NCBI GenBank assembly: GCA_021812825.1
Contig: JAKAMO010000041.1
Span: 1 to 21,097 of the forward strand
Direction: 5' to 3'
DNA length: 21,097 nucleotides
Origin: a bacterium
GTDB taxonomy: Bacteria; Elusimicrobiota; Elusimicrobia; Elusimicrobiales; UBA9959
Under the pieces are notes generated by a model. That model was not told the origin of the DNA. It was given only the letters and a program-made list of their open reading frames with translations, and ran no database searches. Shown piece by piece: positions 11,202 through 18,864 of the stretch (the stretch's first letter is position 1; every line of letters begins with the position of its first letter). Position numbers and translations under genes: made by a program.

Positions 11202-11645
11202 TTATTCTCTCTCCCGCAGGCTGAGCTGGTGCACCTTCTTGTCGTCGGTCATCAGCGTTACCTGCTTGCCTTTTATCACTCCGGAGATCCCCGGCACCGT
11301 TCTCTTCTCGGAATCAACCAGACGTCCCGCCTTGAGCGTGTAGAGGTTGCCCGCGGCGTCCTTCAACAGGGCCTGCCTGCCATTCGCGTCGGCCATTATG
11401 CCGGTCAGCGTCAGGCCGTAGACGGTGAACGTGTCCTTGGAAACGTTCTGCGCCTCGGCGTCCTTCTTGGACTTAAGCTTGCCGGTACCCTTCTGGTCGC
11501 CGTACATGGTTGAGACCACGAGCGGGTCCCGCGGATTGGCGGGATGGTAAGCCTGGTCCACGGTGACCGGCGGCGTGGAAACAGCCACTTGCGCGCCCGC
11601 CGGGGCGGCGCAGCAGATCAGGAAGGCCGTCATTATCGAGGTCAT
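11202..11645 (-). CDS. pilP: PilP-like type IV pilus assembly protein
   Basis: The 147-residue product occupies the pilP position between pilO and pilQ. It has an N-terminal export signal (residues 1 to about 19, ending AGAQ), a low-complexity stretch with the PilP-type NPRDPLVV motif (37-44), and a compact all-beta C-terminal region (about 72-145: TLTGIMADANGRQALL, YTLKAG, GISGVIKGKQVTLMT) matching the homology region that docks onto PilQ. PilP normally links the inner-membrane PilMNO platform to the secretin. Two cysteines (11 and 12) sit in the hydrophobic core, but the residues before them do not form a good lipobox, so lipidation is uncertain. It is shorter than typical proteobacterial PilP. 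It starts four bases after the pilO stop without a clear Shine-Dalgarno, suggesting coupling. Assignment rests on position and the C-terminal fold pattern. Confidence 0.85.
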   Translation of the reverse strand: MTSIMTAFLICCAAPAGAQVAVSTPPVTVDQAYHPANPRDPLVVSTMYGDQKGTGKLKSKKDAEAQNVSKDTFTVYGLTLTGIMADANGRQALLKDAAGNLYTLKAGRLVDSEKRTVPGISGVIKGKQVTLMTDDKKVHQLSLRERE

Positions 11646-11649
11646 AAAT

Positions 11650-12198
11650 TTAGCCGCTGTACTGGTAGGCCGCGAGGGTGAAGGTCGCGCTGGCCGAATA
11701 CTCCCCGCCCGAGGCCGTAAGCGACAGGTTCTCGGAGGTGAGGATGCGCTCCTCGAGCCCCAGCGCGGTGAGGAAACGGCCGATATCGTGATAGTTGCCC
11801 TTAACCTGTATCTGGTACGTGACCTTGGTGAAGTACTCGACCCTGGACTGGCCGGACGGGTTGATAGCCACGACGTTCAGGCGGTATTTCCGGCTGAGGC
11901 GGGTTATGGTCCGTATCAGCTCGGGGATGTTCTTGCCGCCGGGCAGCTTCTTGACCGCGGCCTCCCTTTCCGCCTTCAGGCTCTCCAGTTTGCCCTCTAG
12001 ATCCTTGAACTTCTTCTTGAGCTCCCTGGCCTTGTCTATGTCGCGCTGCATGGACTCGACCTTGGCGGTGTTCTCGTCTATCTTCTTGGACGTGGGGAAC
12101 CAGAAGTAAAAAAGATAGAGGTAGATGAACAGACCGCCGAACACCACGGCGCCGAAGATCTGCGCCATCTGCTCCTTTGTAAGCTCTAGTTTACCCAT
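11650..12198 (-). CDS. pilO: Type IV pilus alignment protein PilO
   Basis: The 182-residue product has the PilO plan: a short cytoplasmic N-terminus, one membrane helix (about 13-35), a periplasmic coiled coil rich in Lys/Glu (about 38-85) and a ferredoxin-like domain (about 91-180). The domain includes the family stretches ITRLSRKYRLNV (98-109) and YQIQVKGNYHDIGRFLTALG (128-147). PilO pairs with PilN in the inner membrane to form the alignment complex connecting the cytoplasmic PilM ring with PilP and the secretin. The ATG is one base after the pilN stop, so the two are probably translated together in similar amounts, consistent with a heterodimer. Confidence 0.94.
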   Translation of the reverse strand: MGKLELTKEQMAQIFGAVVFGGLFIYLYLFYFWFPTSKKIDENTAKVESMQRDIDKARELKKKFKDLEGKLESLKAEREAAVKKLPGGKNIPELIRTITRLSRKYRLNVVAINPSGQSRVEYFTKVTYQIQVKGNYHDIGRFLTALGLEERILTSENLSLTASGGEYSASATFTLAAYQYSG

Positions 12199-12199
12199 A

Positions 12200-12751
12200 T
12201 CATTTATAGTTGTACGTCAGCGTGAGCGGCACCGTGAACTTCTTGCCCATCTCCCCGTCGGTAACGTTGATGGCGCCCACGGTCACGTCGGCATAGGCGC
12301 CGTCCGTTTCCAGGGAGTTGATCCAGTAGGCCAGGTCGTACGCGGAGTTGGAGTTCACGGCCAGCGTCACCTTCAGCGTACTGCCGGCCATAGTGGTGTT
12401 CACCAGGGTGAACCACATCGTGCCGGGCAGGTCGCCCACCAGGTCCTGCATGAACCTGGTGTAGATGAAGCGGTTCTTGTTGATGCTGTTTATCGAGTTG
12501 AGATACTTCTGCACCTCGGCTATCTGCTTCTCTATCTCCTTGACCTTGTCCACGTCCTTCTGCAGGACCTGCATCTGCTGCTGCAGGTCGGCGAGGTTGG
12601 ACTCCAGGCTCTTGGAGCGGCCGATATGCCAGAGCGAGACCATAAGGACGGTGGCGGCGAAAAGGACGACGCCTAGCACGACCTTGGCTATCAGCACCTT
12701 GCGGTCTATCTGCGCTATGTATTCTGGCGGGATCAGGTTTATCTTTATCAT
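12200..12751 (-). CDS. pilN: Type IV pilus assembly protein PilN
   Basis: From the ATG at 12751 the product is 183 residues. It begins with the conserved PilN cytoplasmic peptide MIKINLIPPE, which binds the groove of PilM. One membrane helix follows (about 20-42), then a coiled coil (about 46-90) and a periplasmic ferredoxin-like domain (about 95-183, with TLKVTLAVNSNSAYDLAYWINSLE). The frame can be extended three codons to a TTG at 12760, but the ATG is preferred. It gives the canonical N-terminus, overlaps the pilM stop as ATGA and has AAGGA nine bases upstream within the end of pilM. PilN-PilO heterodimers form the inner-membrane part of the pilus machine. Confidence 0.94.
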   Translation of the reverse strand: MIKINLIPPEYIAQIDRKVLIAKVVLGVVLFAATVLMVSLWHIGRSKSLESNLADLQQQMQVLQKDVDKVKEIEKQIAEVQKYLNSINSINKNRFIYTRFMQDLVGDLPGTMWFTLVNTTMAGSTLKVTLAVNSNSAYDLAYWINSLETDGAYADVTVGAINVTDGEMGKKFTVPLTLTYNYK

Positions 12752-13863
12752 GACGCCCAATCCTTCATCCTGCGCAGCGCCAGCCCGGTAGCCACGGCCA
12801 GGGACGCCAGCACGTCCTTGGGCATGTTCTTCGGCATGTCGGCTTCCGGCAGGAAGGACAGCGGGTTGATCTGCTCCACCGGCACTTTGAACTCGGAGGA
12901 AAGGAAGCGGGTTATGTTGGCCATGTTGGACAGGCCGCCGGAAAGCAGGATCTTCGAGATGGAATGATCGCCGCCCTGGGAGAGATAGAAGTCTATGGAC
13001 CGGGAAACCTCGGTGTAGAGGTCCTTCAGCACGGAGGTGGCGGCCTTGGAGACGATTATCCCCTCCTTGTCGAAGCTCTCTATCGCCGCCTCTTTATCCT
13101 CGTCGGAAACCAGCACCGTCTTAGCCTTTTTCAGCGCGTCCGCGGACTCGGGGGTGCACTTGAGCGCCTTGACTATCGCCTTGTCCAGCGTTGCCCCGGC
13201 GATGAAAATGTCGCGCACGACGCGCGTCACGCCGCCCGTGATTATGGACAGGTTGGTCACCTTCTGGCCGATGTTCAGCAGCAGCACCGGGCTGGTCTCG
13301 CCCTTGGGCCCGACCTGGTCGTAGAGCGTCTCGAGGGCGAACGAGTCGACGTCTATTATAAGCGGGTCCAGTCCGGCCCCGGAGAGGATATCTATCTTGT
13401 CCTGCACGGCCTCTTTCTTGGCCGCCACCAGCACGGTGTCCATCTTCGGCTCGCCTTCCTCGGTGGAGTCGTTCAGGATGCTGTAGGTCAGGTTGACGTC
13501 CTTGATGTCGAACGGAATGAACGGCTCGGCCTCCACGTTGATCGTGAGGTCCAGTTCCTTGCGCGAGAGCTTCGGCAGTTTCACGTAGCGCACGATCACC
13601 GAGTTGCCGGAGATGGAGGTGGCCGCGTACTTGGCCTGCAGCCCGCGCTTCTTTATATAGGACTTGATCTCCTGGGAGATGATCTCTTTTTTCTCTTCGG
13701 GGGAGGTATCCGACTTGAGAGCGAGCGGGATGAAGCCCCAGTCCCTCAGCTTCAGGACCTTCTTCTCCTCGGAAAAGCAGACTATCTTGATGGAATAATT
13801 GCCGATGTCTATCCCCAGAATGTCCTTGGACGGGAATAATTTTTTCGTCAGATTGGAAAGCAT
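12748..13863 (-). CDS. pilM: Type IV pilus assembly ATPase-fold protein PilM
   Basis: The 371-residue product is an actin/FtsA-like protein with the nucleotide-binding signatures of the fold: phosphate-1 loop GIDIGNYSIKIV (17-28), phosphate-2 region LLLNIGQKVTNLSII (194-208) and adenosine motif LLSGGLSNM (306-314). Full length matches PilM. PilM sits on the cytoplasmic face and binds the N-terminal peptide of PilN. The ATG at 13863 is directly preceded by an in-frame TAG, so no upstream extension is possible. A strong GGAGG (13882-13878) lies 14 bases away, longer than the usual 5-9. It is the first gene of pilMNOPQ, with a good sigma70-type promoter about 100 bases upstream. Confidence 0.96.
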   Translation of the reverse strand: MLSNLTKKLFPSKDILGIDIGNYSIKIVCFSEEKKVLKLRDWGFIPLALKSDTSPEEKKEIISQEIKSYIKKRGLQAKYAATSISGNSVIVRYVKLPKLSRKELDLTINVEAEPFIPFDIKDVNLTYSILNDSTEEGEPKMDTVLVAAKKEAVQDKIDILSGAGLDPLIIDVDSFALETLYDQVGPKGETSPVLLLNIGQKVTNLSIITGGVTRVVRDIFIAGATLDKAIVKALKCTPESADALKKAKTVLVSDEDKEAAIESFDKEGIIVSKAATSVLKDLYTEVSRSIDFYLSQGGDHSISKILLSGGLSNMANITRFLSSEFKVPVEQINPLSFLPEADMPKNMPKDVLASLAVATGLALRRMKDWAS

Positions 13864-13967
13864 CTAATTAACAAAATCCTCCGGTGCCAGACTTGACAAA
13901 GCGCGCGCGCAAGTTCTTGACAGCCTTAAAGGGACGCCGATACATTATAAAGCAATTATATTAAACA

Positions 13968-13996
13968 ATTATTACAGCAAAAGCAACGATTGTCAA
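13968..13996 (-). promoter_or_regulatory. Sigma70-type promoter of the pilMNOPQ operon
   Basis: Reading leftward there is a consensus -35 TTGACA (13996-13991), a 17-base spacer and AATAAT (13973-13968), or TAATAA with 16 bases. This is the best promoter match in the window. Transcription would begin near 13961, giving a leader of about 100 bases before the pilM ATG. A second TATAAT-like box at 13949-13944 has no matching -35. Confidence 0.75.
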
Positions 13997-14068
13997 GCCC
14001 CCATACCCGCCAGCACGCCCATTTCCCGTGCAGAGCGGGCGCTTCCGGACGTCTTTCCGGCCGCCCCC

Positions 14069-14097
14069 TTGATTTATAAATAAGAATATATTATTAT
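14069..14097 (+). promoter_or_regulatory. Sigma70-type promoter of the 57-residue gene
   Basis: A -35 TTGATT (14069-14074), a 17-base AT-rich spacer and a -10 TATTAT (14092-14097) face rightward. Transcription would start near 14104, leaving a leader of about 70 bases with a hairpin just before the Shine-Dalgarno. Confidence 0.65.
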
Positions 14098-14139
14098 TAG
14101 CAGTAAATGAGCCGCTGTTGCGTGCACACGGGGGCTTGG

Positions 14140-14167
14140 GCGCTGTCGCTAACGCAGCGCGTGGAGG
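14140..14167 (+). promoter_or_regulatory. Leader hairpin next to a strong Shine-Dalgarno
   Basis: GCGCTG (14140-14145) and CAGCGC (14155-14160) form a perfect 6-bp stem with a nine-base loop. GGAGG (14163-14167) follows three bases later, seven bases before the ATG at 14175. The stem leaves the ribosome site free but close enough to influence access or RNA stability. Confidence 0.5.
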
Positions 14168-14174
14168 ATAGATA

Positions 14175-14348
14175 ATGCTCGTAGAAAGAACCGAATACAA
14201 AGGCCAGCCCGTCCTGATCCTGAAGAGGAACGAGAACGACAAGTACCCGTTCTCCTTCGGTCTCTCCAAGGCCCGCCTCATCATCGAGGGCTTCGAGGAG
14301 ATCAAGAAGTTCGTGGCCGAGAACGACAACAAAGAAGAGAAGAAGTAG
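14175..14348 (+). CDS. Small conserved-looking protein of unknown function (57 aa)
   Basis: A 57-residue open frame begins MLVERTEYKGQPVLIL and continues with KYPFSFGLSKARLIIEGFEEIKKFV (residues 24-48 in part) and a Lys/Glu-rich tail. It has an ideal GGAGG seven bases upstream, its own promoter and third-position GC preference like its neighbours, so it is very probably expressed. The pattern suggests two or three beta strands, a turn rich in aromatic residues and one amphipathic helix. The YKG-x-P and strand-strand-helix order faintly recalls PC4-like or PUR-type nucleic-acid-binding modules, but I cannot claim membership. No signal peptide or membrane segment is present. The ubiE-like gene starts 26 bases downstream on the same strand and may be co-transcribed. 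Confidence 0.8.
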   Translation: MLVERTEYKGQPVLILKRNENDKYPFSFGLSKARLIIEGFEEIKKFVAENDNKEEKK

Positions 14349-14374
14349 TTCATCGTTCTTTTCCGCAGTAATAA

Positions 14375-15076
14375 ATGCCGTCGAAAACGGAACAGGGGAT
14401 AACCGGTTTCTACGATGGCATTTACCTTTTTTACGAATCCGCTAACGCCTTCCTGACGCTCGGGCTGGACGGCCGCTGGCGCGCTGCCGCGGCGCGGGCG
14501 GCCTTCGCGGCCGTCCCGGCGGCAGCGGACGTCCTCGACGTCTGCTGCGGCACCGGCGACCTGTCGGCCGCGCTGCTGAAGGCCCGCGGCGGGATCCGCC
14601 TGACCGGGGCGGACCTCAACGAGGCGATGCTGTCGCTCGCGGCCAAGAAGCTTCCCGGCGCCAAGCTGGTCCGCGCCGAGGCCAAGAAGCTCCCGTTCCC
14701 CGACGCCAGCTTCGACCTGGTGACGATGGCCTTCGCGGCCAGGAACCTCAACATAGACAGGGAGAAGCTGCTGGAGGCGCTGCGGGAGTTCCGCCGCGTG
14801 CTGCGCCCGGGAGGAGCCTTCGTCAATCTGGAGACCAGCGTGCCGCGCACGCCTCTGCTGCGCCTGCCGATGTCCCTCTACGTCAGGACCGCCATAGGCC
14901 TGCTGAACCTCGTCTCTCCCAAAAGCAGGGACTCCTACTCCTTCCTGCGGGACACCATACTCAGCTTCTATCCGGCGGACGCCTTCTCCTCGCTGCTCAG
15001 GGAAGCCGGCTTCTCGGCCGCGTCCCACGCCCGCCTCTTCCCCGGCCCGGCGGCCGTCCACACCGCGAAAAAATAG
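14375..15076 (+). CDS. UbiE/MenG-type SAM-dependent methyltransferase
   Basis: The 233-residue product is a class I SAM methyltransferase of the UbiE/COQ5/MenG family. The N-terminal GFYDGIYLFYESANAFLTLGLDGRW (11-35 in part) matches the family's FYD...N...SLGLHRRWR lead. SAM motif I VLDVCCGTGD is at 53-62, the acidic ribose-binding D80 is in TGADLN, LPFPDASFDLVTMAFAARNL covers 106-125, and the post-motif RVLRPGGAFVNLE is at 141-153. UbiE/MenG carries out the C-methylation step of menaquinone or ubiquinone synthesis at the membrane; the exact quinone substrate is inferred. No clear Shine-Dalgarno precedes the ATG at 14375. The gene converges on atpC, and its last codons and stop overlap the terminator of the atp operon. 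Confidence 0.85.
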   Translation: MPSKTEQGITGFYDGIYLFYESANAFLTLGLDGRWRAAAARAAFAAVPAAADVLDVCCGTGDLSAALLKARGGIRLTGADLNEAMLSLAAKKLPGAKLVRAEAKKLPFPDASFDLVTMAFAARNLNIDREKLLEALREFRRVLRPGGAFVNLETSVPRTPLLRLPMSLYVRTAIGLLNLVSPKSRDSYSFLRDTILSFYPADAFSSLLREAGFSAASHARLFPGPAAVHTAKK

Positions 15077-15100
15077 CCGCCGCCCTCGTCGGGCGGCGGC
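15068..15100 (-). terminator. Rho-independent terminator of the atp operon
   Basis: A perfect 10-bp stem, GCCGCCGCCC (15076-15085) with GGGCGGCGGC (15091-15100), closes a five-base loop. Read leftward, the stem is followed by TATTTTTTC (15075-15067), giving the T tract for transcripts from atpC. The tract is encoded by the last Lys-Lys codons and stop of the convergent ubiE-like gene. On the + strand the hairpin lacks a T tract, so it would serve that gene poorly. Confidence 0.88.
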
Positions 15101-15124
15101 CGTTCACCAGGCCCAGGGCGGGCC

Positions 15125-15553
15125 TCAGTGTATCTTGTGCTTCTTCCGGAACTCCGCGACTTTCAGGCGCACCGCGGCGCGCCTCAGGGCGGCCCCGGCC
15201 TCCTCCAGGTCCAGGTCCGCGCCGCGCACGGACAGCGACTCCTTGGCCTTTCGATAAGCCTGCCTGGCGCGTTCCTCGTCCACTTCCTTGGCCAGCTCGG
15301 AGGCCTCGGCCAGCAGCAGCACGCGGTCCTTGTGGACCTCGGCGAAGCCGTTAAGCACGGCGAACACCTCTGTGTGCTGGCCGTCCCTGTAATGCAGGAC
15401 GCCCTCCTGGAGCTGCACCACGAAAGACGCGTGCTCCGGCAGTATCCCCATCTCGCCGCCCACGGCGGGTATCGTGACGAAATCGACCGGCTTCTCCGAG
15501 ACCACGGTCTTCTCGGGGGTCACTATCGTCAACAGAAGGCGCTTCTTTTCCAT
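15125..15553 (-). CDS. atpC: F-type ATP synthase epsilon subunit
   Basis: The 142-residue product has the epsilon-subunit plan: an N-terminal ten-stranded beta sandwich (about 4-86) with the signature VGGEMGILPEHASFV (31-45), then a two-helix C-terminal domain (about 88-138, EVDEERARQAYRKAKESL and the following Ala/Arg-rich helix). Epsilon is part of the rotating central stalk of F1, and its C-terminal helices can inhibit ATP hydrolysis. It is the last gene of the operon, 12 bases after atpD, and has no obvious Shine-Dalgarno of its own. A terminator follows 25 bases beyond the stop. Confidence 0.95.
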   Translation of the reverse strand: MEKKRLLLTIVTPEKTVVSEKPVDFVTIPAVGGEMGILPEHASFVVQLQEGVLHYRDGQHTEVFAVLNGFAEVHKDRVLLLAEASELAKEVDEERARQAYRKAKESLSVRGADLDLEEAGAALRRAAVRLKVAEFRKKHKIH

Positions 15554-15565
15554 CGTTCAACCCGT

Positions 15566-17008
<1,443 letters not shown>

Positions 17009-17022
17009 CTATCCACCAGCAC

Positions 17023-17922
17023 CTAACCGCCGAGCGCCTCGGCGCCGCTGACTATCTCGTTGAGCTCCGTCGTTATCATCGCCTGACGGGTCTTGTTCAT
17101 CTTCAAAGTGAGGTCGTCTATCAGCTCGGAGGCGTTCTTCGAGGCGGCCTCCATCGCGCTCATGCGCGCGGCCAGCTCGGCCGCCTGCGACTCGAGCAGC
17201 ATCCGGTAGAGCTGGGCCACTATGTGGCGCGGCAGCAGCGCGGCCAGCAGGTCGGCCTTGCGCGGCTCGAACGAGAACTCGCCCTGCGCGCGGCGCTCGC
17301 CGTGCGTCTTCTCGAGGATGTGCTTCTTAAGCGGCAGCAGCTGGTCGTTCACTATGCGCTGCGCCACCATGGACTTGAACTCGTTGTAGATCAGCGTCAC
17401 GCTCTCCAGCGGCTTCTCGGAATAAAGCTTCAGGATGGCCTCGGACAGCAGCTGCGCGTGGACGTAGCCGGCCTTCGGGAAGATGCCGACGAGCTCCTGC
17501 ACGACCAGCATGTTCAGCCCCTTCAGGCGCCTGACGAAGTCGCGGCCCTTGCGGCCCACGACGAAGACGAAGATCTGGCGGTCGCGGTTGGCCTTCAGCC
17601 AGGCGGTGGCCGCCTTCAGCAGGTTGGAGTTGAACGAGCCGCAGAGACCCTTGTCGGCGGTGACCAGCACCAGGCACAGCGGGCCTCCGGCCGGGCGCTC
17701 CTCGAACAGCGCGGAGGCCCCTCCGGCCAGGGCCTCGTCGCCCAGCTCCAGGTACAGGTCCTCTATCAGGCGGTCCATGTCGGAAGCGAACGGGCGGGAG
17801 GCCAGGATGGCGCCCTGCGCGCGCTTGATGCGCGCCGCGGCCACCATCTTCATGGCGTAGGTGATCTGCTTGATGCTCTTCACCGAGGAAATGTGCTTGC
17901 GTATGTCGCGAAGTGAGGCCAT
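17023..17922 (-). CDS. atpG: F-type ATP synthase gamma subunit
   Basis: The 299-residue product is the central rotor shaft of F1. The N-terminal helix MASLRDIRKHISSVKSIKQITYAMKMV, the central Rossmann-like segment with TADKGLCGSFNSNL (88-101), and the C-terminal helix with the family signature ITTELNEIVSGAEA (283-296) are all intact. It begins only three bases after the stop of the HldD-like epimerase gene and has no separate Shine-Dalgarno, so translation is probably coupled to that gene rather than to atpA as in ordinary atp operons. atpD follows after 32 bases. Confidence 0.97.
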   Translation of the reverse strand: MASLRDIRKHISSVKSIKQITYAMKMVAAARIKRAQGAILASRPFASDMDRLIEDLYLELGDEALAGGASALFEERPAGGPLCLVLVTADKGLCGSFNSNLLKAATAWLKANRDRQIFVFVVGRKGRDFVRRLKGLNMLVVQELVGIFPKAGYVHAQLLSEAILKLYSEKPLESVTLIYNEFKSMVAQRIVNDQLLPLKKHILEKTHGERRAQGEFSFEPRKADLLAALLPRHIVAQLYRMLLESQAAELAARMSAMEAASKNASELIDDLTLKMNKTRQAMITTELNEIVSGAEALGG

Positions 17923-17925
17923 AAA

Positions 17926-18864
17926 TCAGACGTGGACGGCCGCGGCCGCCTCCTTCTCCATGATCTTGACGTAGTCCGCTATGCCGTCGGCCAGGCTCCA
18001 CTCAGGACGGTAGTTCAGCAGCGCCTTGGCCTGCCGGAGGTCCGCCTGCGTCCTGTTCTGGTAGAAAGAGTAGGGGTTGTCGAAATATTCCGGCGCGAGG
18101 TCAGTCCGCATGGCCTTGTTCAGCGCCTCGACCACCTCGTTGAAGCTGCCGGGCTTGCCGGTGGCCAGGTTGCAGACGCAGGAGCGCTTGGCGTCCAGCG
18201 CGTTCAGGTTGCCGCGCACCACGTCCTTGACGTAGACGAAATCGCGCGTCTGCTCGCCGTACTTGAAGATCCGGGGGCGCTTGCCGGCCTTCATCTGGCG
18301 GTAGAGCTGGAAGATCATGCTGGCCATCTTGCCCTTATAGTACTCGCGCGGGCCGTAGACGTTGAAATAGCGCAGGCCTACGACCGTAACGTCCTTGTGC
18401 GCGGCGGCGAACTCGCGGGCCACGTTGTCCATCACGGCCTTGGAAAAGCCGTACACGTTCTCGGGGGTCGGGACCTGGTCCTCGTGCATCGGGCACTTGG
18501 AGTTCCCGTAGACGGCCGCCGAAGAGGCGTAGACCACGCGCTTCACGCCGCTCTTCGCGGCGTATTCCAGCACGCTGCGGAAGCCGTCCACGTTGGCCTC
18601 CATCATCGCCCGCTGGTCGGCCACCGTGGTGTCGACCAGCGCGGCCTGGTGGAAGACCGCGTCGGCCGCGCCGGCCTTGTCGTGCCAGCAGGCGTCCTGC
18701 ACGTCGGCGGTTATCACTCCGCCGCCGAAGCCGGAGAGGTTCTTCCAGTCGCCGGACGAGAAATTATCCAGCACGGTAACGGAGGCCTTGCGCTCTTTTT
18801 CGAGAGCGAAGGCCAAGTTGGAGCCGACGAAGCCGGCGCCGCCCGTTACCAGGTATCTCTTCAT
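17926..18864 (-). CDS. hldD: HldD/RfaD-like ADP-glyceromanno-heptose 6-epimerase (extended SDR family)
   Basis: The 312-residue product is an NAD(P)-dependent sugar-nucleotide epimerase of the extended short-chain dehydrogenase family. The Rossmann motif GGAGFVGS has G8, G11 and G14, D33 can bind the adenosine ribose, the active-site Ser is in YASSAAVYG (112-120), and YGFSK supplies Tyr138 and Lys142. The stretch LRYFNVYGPRE (164-174) followed by KGKMAS (177-182), and RDFVYVKDVV (207-216), are features of HldD/RfaD, which makes ADP-L-glycero-D-manno-heptose for LPS inner core. A related UDP- or GDP-sugar epimerase remains possible. The ATG overlaps the atpA stop by one base (TGATG), and atpG begins three bases after its stop, so it is embedded in the atp operon. 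Base composition resembles its neighbours, giving no sign of recent transfer. Confidence 0.8.
   Translation of the reverse strand: MKRYLVTGGAGFVGSNLAFALEKERKASVTVLDNFSSGDWKNLSGFGGGVITADVQDACWHDKAGAADAVFHQAALVDTTVADQRAMMEANVDGFRSVLEYAAKSGVKRVVYASSAAVYGNSKCPMHEDQVPTPENVYGFSKAVMDNVAREFAAAHKDVTVVGLRYFNVYGPREYYKGKMASMIFQLYRQMKAGKRPRIFKYGEQTRDFVYVKDVVRGNLNALDAKRSCVCNLATGKPGSFNEVVEALNKAMRTDLAPEYFDNPYSFYQNRTQADLRQAKALLNYRPEWSLADGIADYVKIMEKEAAAAVHV

Larger units (their letters stand above)
13864..14174. other. Divergent regulatory region between pilM and the 57-residue gene
   Basis: This gap carries no convincing gene. Its inner parts (13940-13980 and 14071-14100) are much more AT-rich than the rest of the window. 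It holds a leftward promoter for pilMNOPQ and a rightward promoter for the small gene (listed separately). The heptamer CTTGACA occurs on the + strand at 13892-13898 and 13916-13922 and inverted (TGTCAAG) at 13991-13997; the last includes the pil -35 box. A GCGCGCGCGC run (13901-13910) lies between the first two copies. In the pil leader, ACTTG and CAAGT can pair around this run to form a weak hairpin. The segment 14000-14065 holds short CCGGA/TCCGG repeats of unknown meaning. Confidence 0.6.

Noticed and set aside
12752..12760. TTG start extending pilN by three codons
   Set aside because: The ATG at 12751 gives the canonical PilN N-terminus (MIKINLIPPE), the ATGA overlap with pilM and a suitable Shine-Dalgarno.
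13901..13910. GCGCGCGCGC run considered as a recombination or repeat element
   Set aside because: It is a short simple repeat with no flanking target duplication or partner copy in the window; noted only as part of the pil leader.
13961..15061. Long leftward frame across ubiE and the regulatory gap
   Set aside because: It is antisense to a clear methyltransferase and runs through the AT-rich promoter region; the product has no family features.
17926..18864. Epimerase between atpA and atpG considered as a recent mobile insertion
   Set aside because: No flanking repeats, transposase or integrase, base composition like the neighbours, and junctions precisely fitted to the adjacent stop and start codons.
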